A DNA stretch of 64,000 nt, taken from positions 20,142,931 to 20,206,930 of the forward strand of contig NC_090128.1 of assembly GCF_040581485.1 (NCBI RefSeq). Direction: 5' to 3'. Shown one piece after another: positions 58,911 through 64,000 of this stretch. Numbering within the stretch: position 1 is the first letter of the stretch; every line of letters begins with the position of its first letter. A program made the position numbers and the translations under genes. A model generated the notes under the pieces. That model saw only the letters and a program-made list of their open reading frames with translations, had not been told where the DNA came from and did no database searches. The stretch is from Linepithema humile (lineage: Eukaryota > Arthropoda > Insecta > Hymenoptera > Formicidae).

Positions 58911-60602
58911 ATGGAGAAATCTGTATCTAAAACTCTCTCTATTTCTCAACATGAACAGAACAATAACCAATTGATTGATTTAATATTACTTGATGAAGTA
59001 ACAAATATACAATATGTTTTAAAAGTGGAAAAAAAAGTATATAATCGTGCTCATAATGGTACAAGTTACATTTTTAATCCATTTTAATAATAGCAATAAA
59101 ATTAATATCTTTTCCCTGAAATTATGAATGTGCAAATTTAAACTTAACCTAGTTTTTTATAAAATTTATTTTTTTGTGTCATATAGTTCAGGGATCTGAA
59201 CTGAAGGCATGCTGCTAATAGCAGTAACACTTTCTCAACCAAGAAAGGCCAAAAAAAAAAATTATTTTGTGCTATTTGATTTGTATTTACAAAGCTTTAG
59301 AATCTAGGATACTTTGTTAGCTTTATTACTTAAAGTTTTTGAAGTATCCTAGGCTTTAAAGCTATGTAAATATATACAAAATTTTTTCTTATGTATATTT
59401 ATATTACCTTATATTTGTTTAGACATAATGTTTGCTACTACATTATTAAAGAAAGCACAAACGTTACATAATTCTAAAGATACAATACATAGTTCTGCTT
59501 CATCAATAAAGAATAGTAAATCCAGTTGTTCAAATGTAACAAGTACTATAGTTCCTGACAATACTGATAATACTGAAAATATAGTTCACAAATATACTTC
59601 TTCTAGCACTGAAAACATTTCAGATACGCTAAATACTGGTAAGTTTAAATAATAATAATATGGAGACAAGTAAGAAATATATTAATTACTTTTTCTATTT
59701 TAGAAGTAAATATAGAAAAATGGGAACATAAAGCTGTACTTCTTTTAATATCTTTATATAAAGAAAAATCATATATGCTGGGAAAAGGTTCTCATAAAAA
59801 AATGTGGATAGACATTTCCAAGTGTATGAAGGAAAAAAAATATAATTTTACAGGCAACCAATGCAATAATAAAATGGATGCATTGAAGAGACGATATCGT
59901 CAAATTGTTGACCATAATGCTCAAAGTGGAAACGATAGAAAAGATTGGATATATTTAGATGTAATAAAAATGACACAATAGTATAGCAATAGTAATAGTC
60001 TGACAAATATATATATATATGTATATATTTATGTTTTAGGTATTAGATAATATTTTTCGAAAAAAACATTGGATAAAACCATTATCTGTAGCAGGATCAA
60101 ATATTAAAGAACCTGAACATTCTCCATTAACTGACAACAGTGATGAGAATGAAACACCAGTTAGTAAGTAAAGAAATGCAATGTACAATATGTTTAATAA
60201 TTTACTAGTTTGCAAGCAATCCAACAGAAAAAAAACGCACCATGTACCGTTGGTTTAATTATAGGTTTGTTCTTTATAACTATACTGGGACTGCACTACT
60301 AAGGATAGTACAGGCCAAACTATCTATGTTTTGTACTATCCCGTTTTAATACAGTCCCAGTGCAGCAATAAAGAACAAACCTTATAAGAAATTTCACATT
60401 TTTTTTTTAAATGTATACTTTTCTATAATTAATTTTGTATATAGAGCAAAGAAAAATCTCATTAACTGAAGCAAGAGCAAATTATTTGACACTTTCATTA
60501 GAAGAAAAAAGACTAAAAAGAAAAGAAACTGCCAATTATAGAGCTACAAAGTTACAAATATTAAGAGAAATAAAAGAAGCATTAGGGAAACAGAAACAAT
60601 AG
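58911..60602 (+). CDS. Myb/trihelix-like protein of the Harbinger transposon, five exons
   Basis: Exons are 58911-59058, 59423-59638, 59704-59960, 60040-60163 and 60445-60602, all GT-AG and in phase, 903 nt, 300 aa, no stops. The core (about residues 125-210) is a Myb/SANT-like trihelix: EKWEHKAVLLLISLYKEK, KKMWIDISKCM, NKMDALKRRYRQIVDHN and RKDWIYLD. An acidic Ser/Asn-rich part precedes it, and a C-terminal Lys-rich helix follows (LSLEEKRLKRKETANYRA). In Harbinger transposons the Myb-like protein binds the terminal repeats and helps the transposase enter the nucleus. A 120-bp MITE lies in intron 4 without harming the gene. Confidence 0.92.
60263..60382. mobile_element. Hairpin MITE in intron 4 of the Myb-like gene, TAT target duplication
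   Basis: The ends are AGGTTTGTTCTTTAT and its inverse. TAT lies at 60260-60262 and 60383-60385. The interior (CTGGGACTGCA...TGCAGTCCCAG-like) resembles the 143-bp MITE at 26,055. Confidence 0.88.
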
Positions 60603-61155
60603 TAATATGCATATATGAAGAGAAAATGTAAAAAGAGAAAAAAAAACATGCATTTGCAAGAATTAAAAAAGTTAAAAGTTCGACAGTATTATCAAAAGCA
60701 TTAAAATGTTACATATTTTTAAATATTTAAACGTACAAATTTTCTTACATTACTTTAAACATTAATATAATAACATATTCTTTAATACTTGTTTTTTTTT
60801 TATATATATATAAATTATTTTTTTATTAATACTGTTATTTTCATATTTGATAAGTTAAAGTATATAGGTTTAAATATATTCGCACTGTAATATAACACAA
60901 AATATTAAGATTTTTTGTTTTTTTAGACGTCTATGTTTTTTACATAGAAGAGATTATTTTGTTTTATATAGAAAACTGAAATGAGTTTTCATCTGTGATT
61001 TAATTTAAATATTGTGTTCATTTATTTTTTAAGCTAAAGTTAGTCAATTGTTCAACATAATAGGATACAAAAACAAAATCACATATCAATACATATATTT
61101 TATTATAAAAGATAAATAAATAATACAATATCTTATCCTTTTGCAGTTACGAATC
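60603..61155. other. Convergent spacer of the Harbinger
   Basis: AT-rich 3' ends of the two transposon genes. No other feature was seen. Confidence 0.6.
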
Positions 61156-62604
61156 TTAATTATTAATTCTTCTTTCAAAATCATCATGAGCAATTATTTC
61201 CATCAGTCTATTCCTTTTAATATTTCCTTCTTCCTTTAAGATATTAGTGATACCTAATGGTTCCATTTCATGCAATATTTCAGGAACAATAATAGGGATT
61301 TCAATACGATCATTTTGTAATAAACATATGTTATGCAATATACAGCAAGTAATTATATAATAAGGAATTAAATTAGTTCTTGTCATAGGTAATTTATCTA
61401 ATAAATATCGCCATCGTCCTTTCAATAGTCCTATTGATCTTTCTACAGTTATTCGGGCAGATGATAAGCGATGATTAAATTTTTTTTGTTCTCTAGTTAA
61501 GTGACCATTATCATGGAATGGCACCATAACATTTTTTTGGATATTGTATGCTGCATCGCCTAATAAATGGCTATTGTCGGGAAAATACTCTGGAGTACAA
61601 TATTGTTGTACTCCGGAATAAAGAAACACGCGCATATCATGGACACATCCTGGCATTCCAGCAAATACATGAATAAAAGACAAATCACTTTTACATATCA
61701 CCTAAAAAGAACAATTAATTGTATACTTAATTAATTGTATAATTAATTGTATAACACAATTAACAATTAATTGTATAATTAGTTAATTAAAAAAATTTAT
61801 TAAAGTGTATAATATATTATATTAACTATCTCTATTTATAAAAATACAACATAGGTAACATTTTTATTCTTACTTGTAACTGTACAGAAAATCTGCCTTT
61901 TCTGTTTATATAACTATTGCCATCTTCTTTCGGTCGAGGAATATTTATATGCGTTCCATCAATAATGCCAAGAACTTTAGGAAAGCCATATAGTCTTTGA
62001 ATGTTTGTCCAAGTATTTTCAGCTTCTTCATAGGTAGGCCATCTAATAAATTGATTTCGAATACTATATATTGCTCTAACTACTCTCTTCACACTAAACC
62101 AAGTAGTTGATTTGGACACATCAAATCGTTCACTTATGGAGCGATATGAATCTGGTGTTGCTAAAACATAAATAGTAATTAATAGTTGTTTTGTAACATC
62201 AATTTGTTCTCTTCCTTTAAATGGAATATTGTTTAATTTTGGTCCAATCAAATATAATAAAAAATTAAAAGTATTACGTTCCATTCTGTAATAAAAAATA
62301 TATACTATTATTAACACAAATAATATAAATAATATAAATAATACAAATAATGTATATGCAATATTTCTTATGTACAAATATAGTGTATATATACTAACCT
62401 AAAATGTGATTTAAATTCGATATCTGTGTATAGTGCAACAACATGCTCCAAATAATTTTTTATTTTTGGAACTCTTCTATTATTTCTATTTCTATTATTA
62501 TTTATTATAATATTTAATAATTCTTCATTGTCATCACTGTCACTCGAAGAAGCACTAGTGGAAGATTCGAAAAGAATATTGTCAAGTAAAATATATTTTT
62601 CCAT
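61156..62604 (-). CDS. Harbinger (HARBI1-type) DDE transposase, three exons, intact
   Basis: Exons are 62604-62399, 62285-61874 and 61701-61156, all GT-AG and in phase, 1,164 nt, 387 aa, in the usual size range of this family. The N-terminus is acidic Ser-rich. A helix-turn-helix region follows (PDSYRSISERFDVSKSTTWF), then the DDE nuclease: VLGIIDGTHINIPRP (Asp), AGMPGCVHDMRVF, LLGDAAYNI (Asp) and ITVERSIGLLKGRWR (Glu). It cuts and joins the element ends in a cut-and-paste reaction and works with the convergent Myb-like protein. Both frames are free of stops, and the terminal repeats match, so the copy could be functional. Confidence 0.96.
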
Positions 62605-63138
62605 AATTACTGCCTTTTATTATTAGTCTGAATAACTAATTAAACATACAATTTCTTAAAATTAAATATGTAATGAAAATTATCTTTCAGACTTGACGTT
62701 ATTACATCTGACTTTTACTGGCTTTACTGGCAGCAGAAACAAAACGCAGCACCAGTAATTTTCATTGCTGCCAACAGTACTGTTTTTACTGGCAGTAACC
62801 AAACCTATTTTCGAACACACTAGAGGTAAAGTGTGCCTAAATTTGATTGGCTATTAGTTTGCGCAAGCGCGATGTAAGTATCGTGCGACTTCCAGTGTGC
62901 ATGGACATAGGAATATAGGGTCGGAGTGTAACGTCGCGAGAGGAAAATCACTGAAGGAAGGGGACGAGGTAAACTGTGCACATTTTTGATTGGCTACTAT
63001 TTGACGCAAGTGCAATTGGTCATTATTCGACGCAAAAATATTATGCAATTTGGGCAGATATAATGAGCATTTGAAGTTATATCAAGAAAAAACATTAATT
63101 AAAATTGTTATTTTAAATATATTTTGTGAATATAAAAA

Positions 63139-63520
63139 ATGGTGCAGTGTTTTGTACAGTCTTGTAAAAATAGATCCGACTATCAAAATTGGAAACAAAG
63201 TAATAGCAGAAATAATGTAAAAATAACATTTCACAGGTATTGAAATTATTTATTCATATTAAAGTTAATATTATATGTTTAAAATAATATTATATATTTT
63301 ATTTTAAGAGTATAAGTTGTTAAAAATATTGTTTTTTTTTCTTAGTTTTCCCAAAAATCCTAAAACTCGTACATTGTGGTTAGATATTTTGGAAATAAAT
63401 TCATCATCTATCCCAAGTACAGCTCGTATTTGCTCTGTCCACTTTGAAGAGAAATTCTTTGACAGAACATGTTTGATAACTCGACTTACAATTAGACGAA
63501 ATGCATTACCTAGTGTATAA
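63139..63520 (+). CDS. THAP zinc-finger protein, 90 aa, two exons
   Basis: Exons are 63139-63236 and 63346-63520, GT-AG, in phase, 273 nt. It is a C2CH THAP domain: Cys4-x4-Cys9 (VQCFVQSC), SFPKNPKTRTLWLDIL, then Cys62-x2-His65 (RICSVHF) and a terminal RNALPSV in place of the usual AVPTIF. Nothing follows the domain, so no transposase part exists. It lies inside a small P-type element and probably derives from the first exons of a P transposase. A free THAP domain could bind P-element ends and compete with the transposase, as truncated P proteins do in flies; that is inference. Confidence 0.88.
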
Positions 63521-63662
63521 TAACAACAGCATACGTATAACGATAACCAATCAGATTCAGGCACAGTATCATGGCGGACCCCCCCGCATTTTGGCTTCAC
63601 TCCCCTCGTCTATCAACCAAGTTTACGCTCCGTCCCTATATTCCTATGTCCATGCCGTAACG

Positions 63663-64000
63663 TTACGTGTGTTTTATCTCCTTGTGTCCCATGGAGCCGT
63701 AATTCCATGAAATTTCCGTAAAAGTTACTAAAAGTTACTAGTTATTACTAGTAATGCTTTTTTTAATTTTATTTATTTAACTAAATTTGACGATTTAATT
63801 AAAATTTTTGTTAAAATTATAATATATTCTGTAGTTTTCTTATGAATAAAATACAAATAAACAATTATAATTTGTTAAATAAAAAATAGTAATACCGTTA
63901 CGTGTGTATTTACGGCTCCATGGGACACAAGGAGAAAAAACATACGTAACGTTACGGACGCAATCCCTAGTAACTTTTGCGGACTTCCGGTGCGGATTAC
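63663..64000. repeat. Right part of the long palindromic element
   Basis: GTGTGTTTTATCTCCTTGTG near 63,670 is mirrored near 63,920. AT-rich sequence lies between them, and the outer arm GGACGCAATCCCTAGTAACT runs to the window edge. Confidence 0.75.

Larger units (their letters stand above)
58690..62820. mobile_element. Complete PIF/Harbinger transposon, 4,131 bp
   Basis: The terminal inverted repeats are 120 bp (58690-58809 and 62701-62820) with only a few mismatches; they start GTGTGTTCGAAAATAGG. Two convergent genes with open frames lie inside: a Myb/trihelix-like gene (+) and a DDE transposase (-). TA flanks both ends, and a 3-bp TAG reading is also possible, so the duplication is 2-3 bp. 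The target lies in the P-type element; the tandem copy at 62,899 shows the uninterrupted sequence (GGACGAGGTAAACTGTG). Confidence 0.95.
58617..63654 (+). mobile_element. Small P-type element with THAP gene, split by a Harbinger
   Basis: The ends are CATAGACATAGGAATATAGG and the inverse of CATGGACATAGGAATATAGG. The 8-bp target duplication CCGTAACG lies at 58609-58616 and 63655-63662. Without the Harbinger the element is about 0.9 kb. The left end is present twice (58617 onward and 62899 onward, about 150 bp, diverged). It encodes only a THAP zinc finger. Confidence 0.85.
58538..64000. mobile_element. Long palindromic element, right end beyond the window
   Basis: The left arm (58538-58608: GGCCGGCGTCACATAG, CCGTAATCCGCACCG, AAAAGTTACTAGGGATTG) is mirrored at 63,943-64,000. 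The arms continue inward on both sides with CGTAACGTTACG and the CTCCTTGTGTCCCATGGAGC block (63,685 and 63,920). A P element is inserted at the CCGTAACG of the left arm. No coding capacity of its own is seen. Confidence 0.8.

Overview
This is eukaryotic nuclear DNA from an insect, probably a hymenopteran and perhaps an ant. The organism call is an inference from intron-containing genes with GT-AG junctions, an insect-type tryptophan 2,3-dioxygenase, AT-rich spacers, and a very dense load of DNA transposons of the kinds common in insects (Helitron, PIF/Harbinger, P element, hAT, TTAA-target elements and many MITEs). Only two genes look like ordinary host genes.

Layout. 1-14,446 is AT-rich, with a few GC-richer islands and no gene I can support. 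A (TC)n microsatellite of about 356 bp follows. 15,373-20,263 (+) is a complete seven-exon tryptophan 2,3-dioxygenase (vermilion) gene encoding 414 aa. 20,970-22,321 (-) is a four-exon papain-family gene whose catalytic Cys and Asn are both replaced. 22,461-23,692 is a TTAA-type element inserted into another copy of itself. 24-28.5 kb holds MITEs and an intact four-exon MADF-domain gene. 28.5-39.6 kb is a stack of transposons: a terminal-repeat element with three tandem exon-like units, a hAT remnant, a broken HARBI1-type transposase, and a degenerate P element with a THAP-transposase pseudogene. 39.7-40.5 kb is a 313-bp inverted repeat with a G-rich loop.

40.6-48.4 kb is the most striking object: a Helitron-type element with a single uninterrupted 2,428-codon reading frame. 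The protein carries an N-terminal Ulp1-like (C48) protease, an HUH Rep nuclease, a PIF1-type helicase and a C-terminal USP-like (C19) deubiquitinase. Direct repeats made of a short GCGC...GCAGCC motif flank the frame on both sides.

48.4-56.8 kb is MITE-rich. It includes a hAT MITE with an 8-bp target duplication and a paralogous empty site, a small Arg/Gly-rich spliced gene built on a 15-bp minisatellite, and a 60-bp satellite organised in 240-bp higher-order units. 56.8-64 kb is a multi-level nest. An old repeat holds an 8-bp-TSD element (itself full of hairpin MITEs), a TAA-flanked MITE and a long palindromic element that runs off the window. The palindromic element contains a small P element coding only for a 90-aa THAP domain. 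That P element contains a complete PIF/Harbinger transposon with two intact multi-exon genes (a Myb/trihelix-like protein and a DDE transposase) and perfectly placed 120-bp terminal repeats. The Harbinger has a further MITE in an intron.

Working together: the Myb-like and DDE proteins of the 58.7-62.8 kb Harbinger are the two-protein transposition machinery known for this superfamily. The MADF gene at 26 kb and the broken HARBI1 gene at 33-35 kb have the same convergent arrangement and may be an older, shattered pair. All exon joins given here were checked by hand for reading phase, and the lengths close exactly. No database search was possible.
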